From NCBI GenBank assembly GCA_002633005.1, contig NMRA01000346.1, forward strand, positions 2,248-66,247: 64,000 nucleotides of DNA, read 5' to 3'. Source of the DNA: Phoronis australis. Taxonomy: Eukaryota; Phoronida; Phoronidae. A program made the position numbers and the translations under genes. Under the pieces are notes generated by a model. It made no database searches and was not told the DNA's origin. It saw only the letters and a list, made by a program, of their open reading frames with translations. Positions within the stretch are counted from its first letter, which is position 1; each line of letters begins with the position of its first letter. Of this stretch, positions 43,834 through 56,231 are shown one piece after another.

Positions 43834-46800
43834 CTACAAAGAGAATTGGAGAAAAACCGTTGCAAAACACAACACATAATTCTAACATATCCATAAAGGA
43901 AATTAGCTAATACCTCATCACGACAAATCTGGGAATTCCATTTACAATAGAGAAGCATATGTGGTAAGAAGCCTTCCAACGTGAATAGTGAATTTTACTG
44001 CATACATCAACACTCCAACCTCACTCACCAAGTCTCTAAACCGTTTATCTCATCTTACATACAGTAAATATTCACATGCCTTCCTACAGACCTAACATAC
44101 AGTAAATATTCACATGCCCGCCCACAAGTCCAAAACATTATATGCTGACTGTGGTCGCCATTTTGGTTGGGTATACTTAGAGTAAGGATCTGTACAGTCT
44201 CGCGACAAAAACATTTCACTAGCATGCTTAGAGCAATAGAGCAAAAATTTTGATTGCACCTGCTGTGACACTTTACTGATTGCACCTGCTGTGACAGTTT
44301 ACTGATTGCACCTGGTGAGACGGTTTATTGATTGCACCTGTTGTGACAGTTTACTGATTGCACCTGCTGTGACAGTTTACTGATTGCACCTGGTGTGACA
44401 GTTTACTGATTGCACCTGCTGTGACAGTTTACTGATTGCACCTCCTATGACAGTTTATTGATTGCAAATGCTGTGACAGTTTACTGATTGCATCTGCTGT
44501 GACAGTTTATTGGTTGCACCTGGTGTGACAGTTTACTGATTGCACCTGGTGACAGTTTATTGGTTGCACCTGGTGGGACAGTTTATTGATTGCACCTGCT
44601 GTGACAGTTTACTGATTGCACCTGTTGTGACAGTTTACTGATTGCACCTGGTGTGACAGTTTACTGATTGCACCTGCTGTGACAGTTTATTGATTGCACC
44701 TGCTGTGACAGTTTATTGATTGCACCTGTTGTGACAATATATTTAGGGAACTTGCACATTCTACCAATCATACATTTAAAATACAAACACAAAATAATTT
44801 CAAAACACATTTGATAGAAAAGGTATTCACAATATCAAAACATCCACGTTTATGAAACGGGGTCACCCTAATTTATAACCATTTCTTTGGGAAGTAACCA
44901 ACTTATAAGTTATTGTGAAGTAAGTCTTACTAAATGACGCATGCCTGTGTGTTCACATGGAGTTGATCAGCATGATTTATGAACCAAAATTTTTTTCTTT
45001 ATAATATGAATAGTGAGGGCAGTGAAATTGCTTTGCATTCTAACTTTCACACAGGACAAGGCAGATTGTGGTTATTTGATAGGGTAAACAATAAAGGTTA
45101 GTTAAGGAGACGTTCCACATGATAATAATAATTAAATTTAATCACAAAGTGACATAGATGACTCTTGTAGCCCCAGCTGTCACATTCCTCAGTCACAAAA
45201 AACACCAGACTGTCTGCCCTTAAAATGAGGTTATTGAACTATTAGAGTTAAATAAGGATTTCTTACCAGCTGTTTCTGTTCATCAGTTAAAAGCACACAT
45301 TTCCCGTTTTCGTCTACAACCTCCACAAAAACAATGTAATGGGGCATAGACTGGTGACCTGTGGAGAACATTCAAATTTTAACACTAGGCAATAGTCACT
45401 TACAAAGGTCCCGGATTCTGAGGACCAGTTTGATGCTTGTTTATCAGTGGACAAAACTGGTTCTAAAAATACGGGACCCATGTAAGTGACCAAATATATT
45501 GATAACAGACAAGTATCAGAGATCCTCAGATCTAAGACAATCCTAAACAAATGTGGCTGAAGAATTACAAGTATAACAAATAGTGAACACACAAGCTCTA
45601 TTGTCCCCAATAAAGGTGAAGGCAACCTTTTTTCATGTCAGTTTTAGCAAAAATAAGGTTCGTTGATTATCCCAGACATCTTTATCACTTCATTACAGCT
45701 TTTTGTAATTTAAAAATTCAATTACTCGTCTGCTACCGACTGTGAGAGCTACCAAGTCAGTTATCGCTCTACCTCGGTTGTGATATGTTCTGTCGTCGTT
45801 GGCTTTTGTTTACGAGTCAGTCAACATGACACTCTGTAGGTGCGTGCCGGGATGGACAGAGGAACAACTGTCCCACTTGCCCGAGTGTCCCGCGACACAC
45901 TCCCATTGGATGGCTACATGAGCACACAAACTGCTTACATCCCGCCGTGTGACTCCCTCACCAGACCTGCCACTTTCTAAATAGCTCCAATACTTAAGAC
46001 AAATCCATAACAAACTTATCAATGTTTGGCTCACCGATCTGCTCATTGGACGACAAACTGTCCTCTTCATTTGGTGTCTAACTGGGCCTGAATTCACTCC
46101 CACAACTCAACAGGCTCTGGGCGATAATGAGTACATCCCCGTAAGCAGCAACAGCGTGGCATGTTGACTGACTCGTAAACAAGAGCAAACGACGACCGAA
46201 CTTACCACAACCGAGGTAGAACACTGACTGACTCCACAGCTCTTAACAGTCGGACTATATGAAAAGAAATAAGCGCGAAATTCTTGCCTCCCAAAACGTT
46301 ACTTCCGGAGTAGAGGACGAATTATTAATTAAATTGCGAAAAGCTGTTATTAAGTGAAAAATATGTCTGGGATAATCTTATTTTTGCTAAAAATGACATG
46401 AAAAAAGATTGCCCTCCCCTTTAAAGCTGCATTTTGCCCGTTTAGCTGGCAATGGCATTTTCTTAATTAAAATTCTTTGGGGTTTAAAAACATTACTCAT
46501 CTTCAATTATTGTTGAATGTGCTCGCAACTCAAGTCACAGGCAGTGCATACATGTGTAATTTTCAAATCCACAATTTTAGGATTGGCTAACCCCAAGAAA
46601 CTCTGAATCATTTTCTAGAGTCGCTGATTGTTTCAATGATCTTGTTGGTAACGGATGTAGAATCTTATCAACACAAGGAATATTAGAAGACCAACTTCAT
46701 GAGAGTAAAAGTCCTAAGTGTTTATTACCGTAGCCAGCTAATCAGGAGGAAATGCAACTTTAAATAGTTGAAAGTTGCATATGCTCCAAAGCTTTAACCT

Positions 46801-49800
46801 AAGTGCCTACAGCCTCCTTCACACCTGTCACCATCATTAAACCTATAAAATAACACTATCAAATGCACCTTCATTTTCCAGGGTAAAAACAAAAACACTA
46901 GCTTTGGAGCATGTGAAGGGGGAATGGACAATGAAAGTTGTAAACAGGACATACATGAATGACAAAGAAATAAAAAGGGGACATAGAGGAATTATTGGGT
47001 GGGAGGAAATGGAAATGACACAGTGACTCATGTGCCCCAAGTCTGTCTTGAGACCATTGTGATTGCTCTAAGACATTAATGAAAGGGCATTTCATCTACT
47101 GCAGATAGGGAGATAACTCTCACAAACAGTGAGGTCCTACATAGTGTGGCTGGGCAGATTGGAATGCACCAGTAGCCTTGGTACACAGCTATCAATATAA
47201 ATATACAACTTAAGAATGTGTTTATTATGGCGAATTACACCTACATTTGAGTAAATGAACTTGGGTACTGGCGCAAAAACAATGCTGCTAATCCGTTACT
47301 CTGCAGTTGAATTTGTAGAGCACCACTATGGAGTTGTTGTTAAATAGAGTGCCATCTGTCCACCAAACTTTATTTTAGTTAGTTAGTTGATACATTATTA
47401 TTTTTTCACAATTTTGCTTATATTTCACAAATAACCAGAAGTGGTTACACTTCAAAAGTAGTTTTGAGTATTTTATCACATGCGAACTGAAATTCTGCAT
47501 AAACGTTAGCTCGGTGAATTTATCACAATCTGACATGTGCGCATGTGACAAGCGTACTGTTGTGAAGTTAACATCAGTTTTTTTGTTACAAAAGTAGCAA
47601 AGTGATGCGAGCTAATTAAGTCCAGCAGATTGGGTTTGTTTTACTCGATTCCAACGGACAAGGCAGGGATCATTTGAATGACGGTGCTACAAATACTTAC
47701 ACAACGGACTGGAGTGCTACATTTTGATATACTTTGTGGTGAGAGCCATACTCAGCGGCCCGGCTGGCTATGAGAGGATCTGGGAACTGTGAATGCTCCA
47801 AAGCTTATATTCCCATTTTTATTGTATACGTATATACAAGTGACCTCGCTTAACTCGTCGTCAATTAACTTGACAGTCTGCATAATTCCTAACTGTTTCT
47901 TAATCCCTATTACGTCAAATCACTTCACTTCTATAAAATGAATTTTGAAGATTCAACTCTCCATCACAAAGTCTCCAAAGCATCTTCAATGGCTACCCTG
48001 GTCTTTCGCACATGCTCCTATATGTGGGTCATAGCCATATGTGGGTCATTTAAGTTAAAAAAATCATTCGAAAAAACACATATAGGCACATGCGCTTACT
48101 TGTACATTTTAAGTGTTTTATTTACACTTTACTGACACTCAAGGCAAAAATCATTTACAATGAAATTAGATTTGAAATACAAATCTTGACGAAAACAACC
48201 TTTATCTGAACTTGTATATTGCATGTTCTTATCAGAAATCCATGATGTGGAAATTGATACACCTGGCCATCACTGCTATGGAAGTACATATGTATCACAC
48301 TTAAGTCGGACGACATGTAAGTCGTCACTTGGATAAGTTGTCGCTTTTTTGCTGTCCCAAAGTTAAGAGAGGCCATTTGTACTGAGGTGCATTTTAAACT
48401 TATATGTCACTTAACTTCAGTTTCAACTTCTTACATTTAGTCTATATATGCCTTACTCAAAAGCACTGCATATCAAAACAAACAAAATTAAATGTCCTTA
48501 AAATGGCACACTGTACCCACGATCATGTTGCGTCGTTTCATTTTCTGGTTTAACTCCCCCACAAATATGTAAACACATAGTACCATAACTTTGCTAATGC
48601 CAAATGTAATCGAATGTACGCTATTATATAATGAGTTAGTAACTTTTTATTCTGTGAGTTTTCCACCAGCAAAAGCTATGTTTGTCTCTTCTCCTTTTTT
48701 CTGTGATGAGCAAGAACCAGGATGTTACTGACCTACTTTCAAAATAAAGTCCCACCTCAACAAGTGTTCATCAAAATACTGTTGACCAGGCAGTGATCAA
48801 GGTATTACGATTAGTAACAGATCAAGATTGTTTTCCATAAAAAGGTGTCCACGGATATTCATAGATATTTTCTAATGAATGTGTTTTAAATAGACATAAG
48901 GTTACCATAGCAAAGTGTCACTAAAAAGGTGATGATAAAATACAAACCTTTTTCAGCTAAAATGCTTTCAGCACAGCAGTAGTCCACCAGGGTGACACCC
49001 AGCCATTCTGACACAGCTTTACACAATGCCTCATAGAGGGTGTCCTCGCTGATTTTTTCACCACGAACATTCAGTAACTGCCCTTGCCTGGAGATAATAA
49101 ATCAGCACCATACTATGTAGACTACAACAGTGGTTTCTAAACAATATGACAAATTGGGCAAAAGCCCGAAAGGAAATCAAACACATAAAATAGTACTAAA
49201 TCATTTGACGGGAAGAGATTTTGATGACTTTTATTAAATTACTGGACCTCCTTGACAAAAAAGGACGAACCTGCTTTATAATTTAAAAAACTTCATAGTG
49301 TCTTCATATCAGATTCGAGGTTTCAGCAAATTTTCAAATGAGCTATCCTTGAGATAACATTCGTTAACACCATGTGTGTTGTGTTTTGACCACAAATATA
49401 GTTGTAGGAAACAATTATTTATCAAAGCAGTGACTGAGTAATGTTCAGGAACCTCATATTTGCAAGCACAAGTACAGTGTATGGCCATTAGGCACTAAAT
49501 GTCAGAGACACAATACCGTATGTTACCCTAATCACTACTTTACACATCAAGATCACCAGACAAAAAGACTACTGTACAAGAGCAACGATGAGGGTTGAAA
49601 TGTGCCAATGACTGCATCGCAAACAGAAGGCTTGTAGGGCTGTTTATTAGTATCAAAGAAATAGTCATTAGATGGTGCAGAATATGTCGAACCCATTCAA
49701 AAATGAGAAAAGCATCATCCTCTACAAAATAAGAAATTATTTATGTAAATATCTTTTTTATATTCATTAGGTCATGTGATGTGATCAAAAAGAAGGTGGA

Positions 49801-52800
49801 TTGAACAGGATAAACTACTTGCAAGAAATTATTTGCAAAATTTCAAGAAAATCCTTCAAGGAAATCCAAAGATTACAGATAGGATTATGATAAAAACAAA
49901 CTGCCACTATGAGGTGAAGCAGAAGTCTACTTTGTCCAGCTATAGGAATACATACACTTGCCAAACTGCCACTATGAGGTGAAGCAGAATCTACTTTGTC
50001 CAGCTATAGGAATACATACACTTGCCAAACTGCCACTATGAGGTGAAGCAGAATCTACTTTGTCCAGCTATAGGAATACATACACTTGCCAAACTTCCAA
50101 TAGATTTGCAAGGGGGCTTAGATGATACACACATGCAAAAATGTCACTAAGGGGCACCACAGTAGTTAGACCCAACTAAGGGGCACCACAGTAGTTAGAC
50201 CCATCTAAGAATCCATATCAGTCATCCTCTGCTCAGTAGGAACACATCTCATTCTGTCAATTTTCATAACGATCATCTGAGCTGTTTGACGTACACAGAA
50301 GCAGACAATTCGAAAATAATCAAGAAAACTAAATTAAATGCTATTGTCTGCTTCTGACTCCATGGTAAACTTAATGCTGTTACATAAGGTGTTCATCCTA
50401 TCAAAAAATGGCTTAGCCTGACTGTGATGACTAAATGTTAGAAATATCAATGTTATAACCATTATGACCATGCTTAACATTCAATCTTGAAGTTTTGGCT
50501 GCGTGTCTATTCACAACTATCTTTCTAGATGTGCTGAGAGAGTTCTGTAACAACTGTTGACCAGACACATACGTGGGGATACCAATTTGCGATTCAAATT
50601 GACATCTTGTCAGTTGCCTATTTTTGAGTTCAATCTTGAGTACATTACTCTGCAGTGAAAGCAAATCGCATCTGGACATACCTTATGCATTAGCTGCAGT
50701 GTAGTTTTAGATAACAAAATGTTGGTACTAACTTGTTACGTTTATGAAGTGAATGTCCAATTCCACTTTCTGTACTTTTGGTCTGACTGGTCTCTAGTCG
50801 CTGGAAAGCTAGTGAGATAGAATGGCCATACCGAAACGTCGATCATTATGTTGTTGTTTACATATGCACTTATTTTAAATTTTGTACTATATTTTGGCCA
50901 AAAAAGAAATGTGAACAACCATCAATTTTCATAATCATCTTTTGAGTGGTTTGGCAGAAAGAGAGGCAGATTTCAAAAATTTTTAAATGGGCACCAGGTG
51001 GCACAGAAAACATTAAATTAGTCCGTCTCCTTAATAGAAAAATATTTATCGAATTTCATGAAAATACAGAGGCAAAGATAAAAAACATTTTGCCCCTAGG
51101 GGGCACAAAGGTATTTGTACCAGTTCGACACATGTTTCTGTTTGTCGACTGCTCCATAGGAATACATCTTTCAAATTTCACAAAACTCCTTCAAATGGTT
51201 AAAGAGATTAGGCTGCAGACGTAAAAAACAAAATCTCCACTAGGGAGCGACACAGTAATCGGACCCGTCTGAAAGTCAACTTCAGTCATGACCTTCTCAT
51301 CAGGAACACATCTGTAAATTCTCATAAAGATCCTTTGAGGGGTACGGCAGATAGAGAGGTGGACGTCACAAAACAGACGCCACAGTAGTCAGATTCCATC
51401 TAAAACTCCATGACCGCTGTGGTCTTCTGCTAAGTTTCATCCCTTGAGTGGTTTGGCAGACAAAGAAAATGGACTATATTCATGTCAATAGATGACACTG
51501 TTGTCATGGGTTCCAGTGCATGCTGACAGCAATGGTATATAACACATTACAATCAGAACACTCAGATCAATAAGTTAATTAGTCCGAGACAAAACCATTT
51601 ATTTTGATTGCAACAGGTCATCTTCCTAGTCATAGTTAGTTCTCCTGAAGTCTGGCAATAACGTCAAATTTAGGTAAATGCAGGCTAAGCGTCCATTCCT
51701 GATTTCCTAAAATTTCACATTTACGCTCCCCGCCTTGTGTAGTTAAGAACCCACCCTCTTATTTTTGGGTCTGCTAATTTAACTGGCCAGGACATTCACC
51801 TGAATGCTATCAACTGGAGAATATCCTTTTGTGAACCAAAATTCATCCAAATGATTCCCTCGTTTCAGTGACAGAAGGATGAACACATGGCCAGCATCTT
51901 TTCTTGGAATACTACAGTCGCTGGTGAAACACGAGCTATGATTGTGCAATACAACAGTCTGAAAATCTAACTTATACACTTAGCATCTAATTATTGCATT
52001 TTATTTTTAGTTTTGATAACTAGATGTTTCTTCGTTAGACTCAAGAAATTCATTTATCGTCAAATTTTGACAAAAAAGTAGGAAAAAGCAGGAATTTGAG
52101 GAAAAGTGAAAATGAAAGGACGAACACTAGAAATACCTGCAAACAGTAGGAGAATATCGTATTGGAAGGCCTGTAGTTGAGGAGCATTTACATCAAACAG
52201 TAGGAGAATATCGTATTGGAAGGCCTGCAGTTGAGGAGCATTCACATGAAATAGTAGGAGAATATCGTATTGGAAGGCCTGCAGTTGAGGAGCATTCACA
52301 TCAAACAGTAGGAGAATATCGTATTGGAAGGCCTGAAGTTGAGGAGCATTCACATCAAACAGTAGAATATCGTATTGGAAGGCCTGCAGTTGAGGAGCAT
52401 TCACATCAAACAGTAGGAGAATATCGTATTGGAAGGCCTGCAGTTGAGGAGCATTCACATCAAACAGCCATTCAACAAAAATGCAAGCACTTTCAAGAAG
52501 TCTCAATGGTATCAACTGTACCCATGAGTGAAAATTTCAAAATTTTGTAGGCAAGCACTGAGCCAAACATGGCATTGCCCAAATGAGTATCAAAGTAAGA
52601 AAAATTAAATTATCAGTAAATAACCTTACCTGTACATGAATTCCAGCACAGGGCATTGGTTAAGAAACCTGGTTACTCTCACCACATCACCTAGTCGGTA
52701 GCGATACAGTCCTGACAAGGTGGTTACAACTACTTCATAGTCACACCCAACACTGACCTGAAAAATGGAGTGCGCAAAAATACTAAGACAAAAACATGAC

Positions 52801-55800
52801 TTGTCAAATTAAACCACATCCCAGTGTAGTTTGCCTCTGACACAAGGACTATAGAGATATCCCTGAAATACAAAGAATTAACTTTGCAAACAAATTTTTT
52901 AAATATTTACCATTCCAGTTTGAAGGCATCTTGAAGCCAAAGAAAAAATACAAAATGGCCCCCATATTGATAAAGCTTTATATTTGAACTAAAAGGTTAT
53001 ATTTATATTCAGTGTTCTCCACTATCTGTTTTGACTTGTTGTGACGAGTTTGGCTCATTTGAATCGAGTTTAAAAACCTGTGCAACGAGATTAGTCATTG
53101 CCTTTAGCAAATTAGGACATTTTGTATTTTTGGTACCAGTTTAGTGCATTTATTTCAAGACTTAACGTATAAACTGCTCACAGTACAGGCATTCAGGACT
53201 TTGAACACATGTTCATGAATTTAAGTCGAGTTTGAATTTTCTATATGGAGAACACTAATATTACAAGCAGCTTTTCAGCACTGCATAATGAAAAATGTGG
53301 TTTTTATGAACAATTCAAGTAGGAATTTGAAAGCAAAATGGCCGTTACATCTGCCATCAACAATATAGGCATATATGACATCACAAAGTAGATGTTTTGC
53401 ATGAATTTCACCTCATTCCATTGAGAAATGTGACCAGAATCATATGAATAAATTATGCAACTGACATTAGATACAAGCTCTTTTTCTTGGGAAATTTGCA
53501 CTACATCAATCTCACTCATCAATATGTAATATTACACTACATCAATCTCACTCATCAATATGTAATATTACACTACATCATTCTCACTCATCAATATGTA
53601 ATATTGCACTACATCAATCTCACTCATCAATATGTAATATTACACTACATCAATCTCACTCATCAATATGTAATATTACACTACATCAATCTCACTCATC
53701 AATATGTAATATTACACTACATCAATCTCACTCATCAATATGTAATATTACGCCTGAGCATATAACACCTCGCAGAAATTTTTTGTCATGAAGTTTTTCA
53801 ATCATTCCAGCTGCCAAAGTTTGAAGAGCGAGAACAAAAGGAACAAGTTTGTGCTTAGATTTATGTTGTTTGCATCTTCAACTACTTTGATGACATTGGA
53901 ATACCAGGTCGGTAATAGTTTGATATAATGTGCCCAAATTTTGAGAACCAGTTTTCTCCACTGAAGAATGGGCATCAAACTGGTTCTCAAAATATGGGCA
54001 CGTTATATAAGACTTTTGCCCGGCAGGTCAGTCCCGGAAGTCTGCCAGTATTTTTCAACGTACTTTCTACAATTTGAAAGTGCTTCCACACATACGTATC
54101 AGTTACAGAGCACCAATTTAACTTTTGCATAGCCAACTAGCCTGATATTAAAGGGAAATCTTTTGAACTTGAAGTCTGTGTACTTCAATTTGAAACATCA
54201 TAAGTGACTAAGGCAACTCTCTGGCTCAACATGTAAGCAACTTGAGGGAGCTTTATCACCATTCATTCGAATATTAAATGACAGTTACCGACAAGATGGG
54301 TGACTTCTCAAAACAGGTCGCAGAGAACGCTGAACATGAACATCCGGTGTACAGCGTAAGAAAATAAAACGCTGAATGCCCACTCCATGCTCGTTCTAGC
54401 ATTACGAGTGAGGTCATCTTCCTATTTGCATTTTACTTTTTCTACATGTTTTGTCCTGGCATGTGTCTGCACAACAGCATGCATGCGTGAGAGCTTAGAA
54501 ATTATGAAGAACTTGGCAAACATTCTTGGGGGAAATTCATTTCCCTTTAGGAGGTAAAACTTTTACAGGTAGGTCAGAGTTAACTGGACATGATCAAAAC
54601 AAAATTGCACATGTCAAGTACCATTCTTGCATCACAATGTTTTTTCTTTTAGGAGTGTATGAGTATACATGGGTTTCCATTGCACAGTATTCAAAATGCG
54701 ACCAACACGTAATTTGATGAGAATATGGATTAAAAGACATCACACAATAACTGTTTGGTTATTTAACATATTTTTTATAAAATCAAGGACTATGCCAAAT
54801 ATTTTTCCAGGTGTCATTATATAATATCACTTTAATCTGTATTTCGCATAAACAACGCTCGTAAAAGCTAAAAATATTGTTGATGTAGCCAACTGTTTTT
54901 GATGCAAAATTGCACAGGCAATAATATTGCACATAGCTACCACATTATTATACTGAACTTTGTTTGCAGCAAGACAAATGCATTAGTCTGATGTCAATTT
55001 TACATTTAAGACAAGCTAACCTGGTGCAGAAGAAACGTTGTGGGCTGGTCCTCGAGACTGTTTTCAACTGGTATGAATTCATAAAACATGTTTGAGGGGA
55101 CCGGTAGATATTCAGTCTTTTCACTGAGGGGCCAAATATTTAGACCAATCAAACCTTCAGTTGCAGCATAAAGTGGGGAGTACACTGGAATGTCTCGACA
55201 ATAGGTGTCTCTGAGTCTGTCACTGTATAATTGGAATGTGCCAGTGTTGGCACATAGCAGCAGCGAGCATGTTGGCCATATTCGTTTGACAATGTTATCA
55301 AACCCTTTCTCAAATTCTACTTGCAATTCCATGGCTCTTGTACAATCTGGCTTTAGTAACTCATCAAGTCTCTCTCTAATATCCTTTGAAATGTTTAGAT
55401 TTGAATTGACTTTGCCATGCTTGATATCTGCCACCAAATTTCTCCATTCTTGTTCAAGAAAATGAAGCCCAGTGTGTATGAGTGAAGCAAAATTAGCTTC
55501 AATCATTCCTAACTTCCGCTCCTTCAACCCAAAAAGGAGATGTACATATAAAGCCTCACGTTCATCTAAAATCTCAAAACCAGGCAAGGGTGTTGTATAC
55601 AGATTAAGAATCTGCTTTGAATTTGTGGGTGATGATGAGTTAGGGCCAATGGGAAGACCCGCTTCACTTTCACGCCACCTAGGGGTGTAAAAAAACTTGA
55701 GATTTTTTCGTAAGTTCTGCAAATTAGGATATGCCTTCAACATGTGGTAATAAAGTACTGAGATCCCTTGGAGAAAGAATAGTCCGGATTGTTTCTTGGT

Positions 55801-56231
55801 AAATGGAAGAACGCTACATTGACCTGAAGTTCCAGAGGTCACAGCCAGCATCATGGGATCCTGTTTCGTCAAAACATTTCTCTCCCCTTTTGCAATCCTC
55901 TCCACATACAGCTCATAATGAGGATATCGCGTCAGTGGATGACCACAAATGAAATCGTCAGCTGTTTTCATTTTCTCAAATGAGTACAATCTCCCATATG
56001 CAGTATCTTTATTGACTTTCAGACGGGACATAAGAATTTTTTCTTGAGTTTCTTGACAAAGGTATGTTGTGTTTTCAAATCGTCTACTCATAAATCGTCC
56101 AATAATCTTCAAGCTGTTAATAGCAATGTAGTGCTGCAGCAGTCCCTTCATTGTGTGACTCGTTGAAATGTCTTTTGATGACAAGTCGTAAAACACCAGT
56201 AAGATAATAGCCAAGACCACAACAAGCACGC
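43618..56231 (-). CDS. GHDC: GH3 domain-containing protein, five exons found, 5' exon missing
   Basis: Exons in transcript order: 56231-55021, 52757-52630, 49087-48948, 45358-45267, 43833-43618. They give an open frame of 594 residues ending in TGA at 43620-43618. The product starts with a hydrophobic signal-anchor-like helix (VLVVVLAIILLVFY) and is otherwise one GH3 domain. GH3 enzymes in plants adenylate acyl acids and conjugate them to amino acids. The animal homologue (GHDC) has no settled reaction. All three nucleotide-binding motifs are present: TSGTSGQ (131-137 of the found sequence), YAATEG (354-359) and GLYRYRLGDVV (419-429). Length fits the family (human about 530). The exon at 56231 opens in phase with cag/GC and has no in-frame ATG back to a stop, so a short upstream exon carries the start codon. 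Confidence 0.92.
44040..44112. repeat. Two-copy 53-bp duplication
   Basis: ACATACAGTAAATATTCACATGCC occurs at about 44056 and 44097 in the last GHDC intron. Confidence 0.7.
44262..44743. repeat. 26-bp minisatellite, about 18 copies
   Basis: The unit is tgcacctgctgtgacagtttactgat with gg/tt/ctcc variants in the CTGCTG part and one shortened unit near 44548. It lies in the intron before the GHDC terminal exon. Confidence 0.95.
45267..45358 (-). CDS. GHDC: GHDC exon (C-terminal subdomain)
   Basis: Acceptor ccacag, donor gtaaga, phase 1 to 0. HQSMPHYIVFVEVVDENGKC corresponds to APHYEVFVALRG of human GHDC. The exon ends DEQKQL. Confidence 0.9.
45614..46420 (-). mobile_element. Kolobok-like DNA transposon, family 2, copy 2
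   Basis: The right flank is TTAA (46421-46424) and the left flank is ATAA (45610-45613), a one-base change. Ends read inwards AGGTGAAGGCAACC and AGGGGAGGGCAATC. Terminal inverted repeats are about 220 bp and nearly identical in sequence to those of 4398-5675. The interior (45810-46103) keeps on the - strand the CVAGHSGKWDS motif of the transposase but not the THAP domain. It sits in a GHDC intron in the same orientation as the gene. Confidence 0.72.
48948..49087 (-). CDS. GHDC: GHDC exon (C-terminal subdomain)
   Basis: Acceptor tctccag, donor gtttgt, phase 2 to 1. LLNVRGEKISEDTLYEAL then WLGVTLVDYCCAES matches human LSVRGEDIGEDLFSEAL...DHGCVES. Confidence 0.94.
49898..50206. repeat. 64-bp array (3 copies) and adjoining 29-bp duplication
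   Basis: Units starting AAACTGCCACTATGAGGTGA begin at 49898, 49963 and 50027 and are almost identical. At 50148-50206 a 29-bp unit (ggggcaccacagtagttaga core) is present twice. Confidence 0.9.
50140..51480. repeat. Degenerate dispersed repeat, several copies in one GHDC intron
   Basis: Diverged blocks with the order 'GGGGCAC-AC-GTAGT-AGAC-C-TCTAA ... AGGAACACATCT ... TTCA-AA-GATC-TTTGA-GGTTTGGCAGA-A-AGAG' recur at about 50150-50310, 50930-51000, 51095-51215, 51235-51365 and 51375-51470. Similarity is by eye and around 60-70%. Not a gene. Origin unknown. Confidence 0.6.
51800..51958 (-). other. Exon-like open block inside a GHDC intron
   Basis: On the - strand, ttttcag precedes 51958 and CAG/gtgaat ends at 51800, enclosing 159 bp (53 codons) open in one frame (begins TVVLHNHSSCFTSDCSIPRK). 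I do not recognise the protein. It cannot be a GHDC cassette: entered in the phase left by the preceding exon (phase 2) it would reach a TGA. It may be an exon fragment of a mobile element or a chance block. Confidence 0.3.
52148..52470. repeat. 54-bp minisatellite, about 6 copies
   Basis: Units contain GGAGAATATCGTATTGGAAG and GTTGAGGAGCATTCACATCA. One copy lacks 3 bp. It lies 160 bp inside the intron after the motif III exon (transcript sense). The 151-codon - strand ORF across it is a repeat artefact. Confidence 0.95.
52630..52757 (-). CDS. GHDC: GHDC exon with nucleotide-binding motif III
   Basis: Acceptor tttttcag, donor gtaagg, phase 0 to 2. It encodes CDYEVVVTTLSGLYRYRLGD then VVRVTRFLNQCPVLEFMYR. 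GLYRYRLGDV is the GH3 motif that contacts AMP, and NQCPVLEF is strongly conserved with human GHDC (NQCPVVRF). Confidence 0.95.
53498..53752. repeat. 36-bp minisatellite, 7 copies
   Basis: Units of cactacatcaatctcactc plus catcaatatgtaatatta, nearly identical. They lie in the intron between the large GHDC exon and the motif III exon. The + strand ORF (53487-53765) is a by-product. Confidence 0.95.
53923..54009. repeat. 31-bp near-perfect inverted repeat (hairpin), 22-base loop
   Basis: The left arm 53923-53954 and right arm 53977-54009 pair with one mismatch and one G-U wobble (TTTTGAGAACCAGTTT on the left arm). It lies in a GHDC intron. Size and loop resemble a microRNA precursor, but no conserved miRNA seed is recognised. 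A small foldback element is equally possible. Confidence 0.7.
55021..56231 (-). CDS. GHDC: GHDC large exon (signal anchor and most of the GH3 domain)
   Basis: Acceptor attacag before 56231, donor gttagc after 55021, ending in phase 0 after LLHQ. It has 403 complete codons preceded by two bases of a split codon. It holds motif I (AVTSGTSGQCSVLPFTK) and motif II (YSPLYAATEGLIGLNIWP). The sequence between them is helical and charged. The reading frame also extends a few codons into the intron. Confidence 0.93.

Noticed and set aside
52060-52515. 151-codon - strand ORF inside a GHDC intron
   Set aside because: 54-bp repeat artefact with no continuation into the gene.
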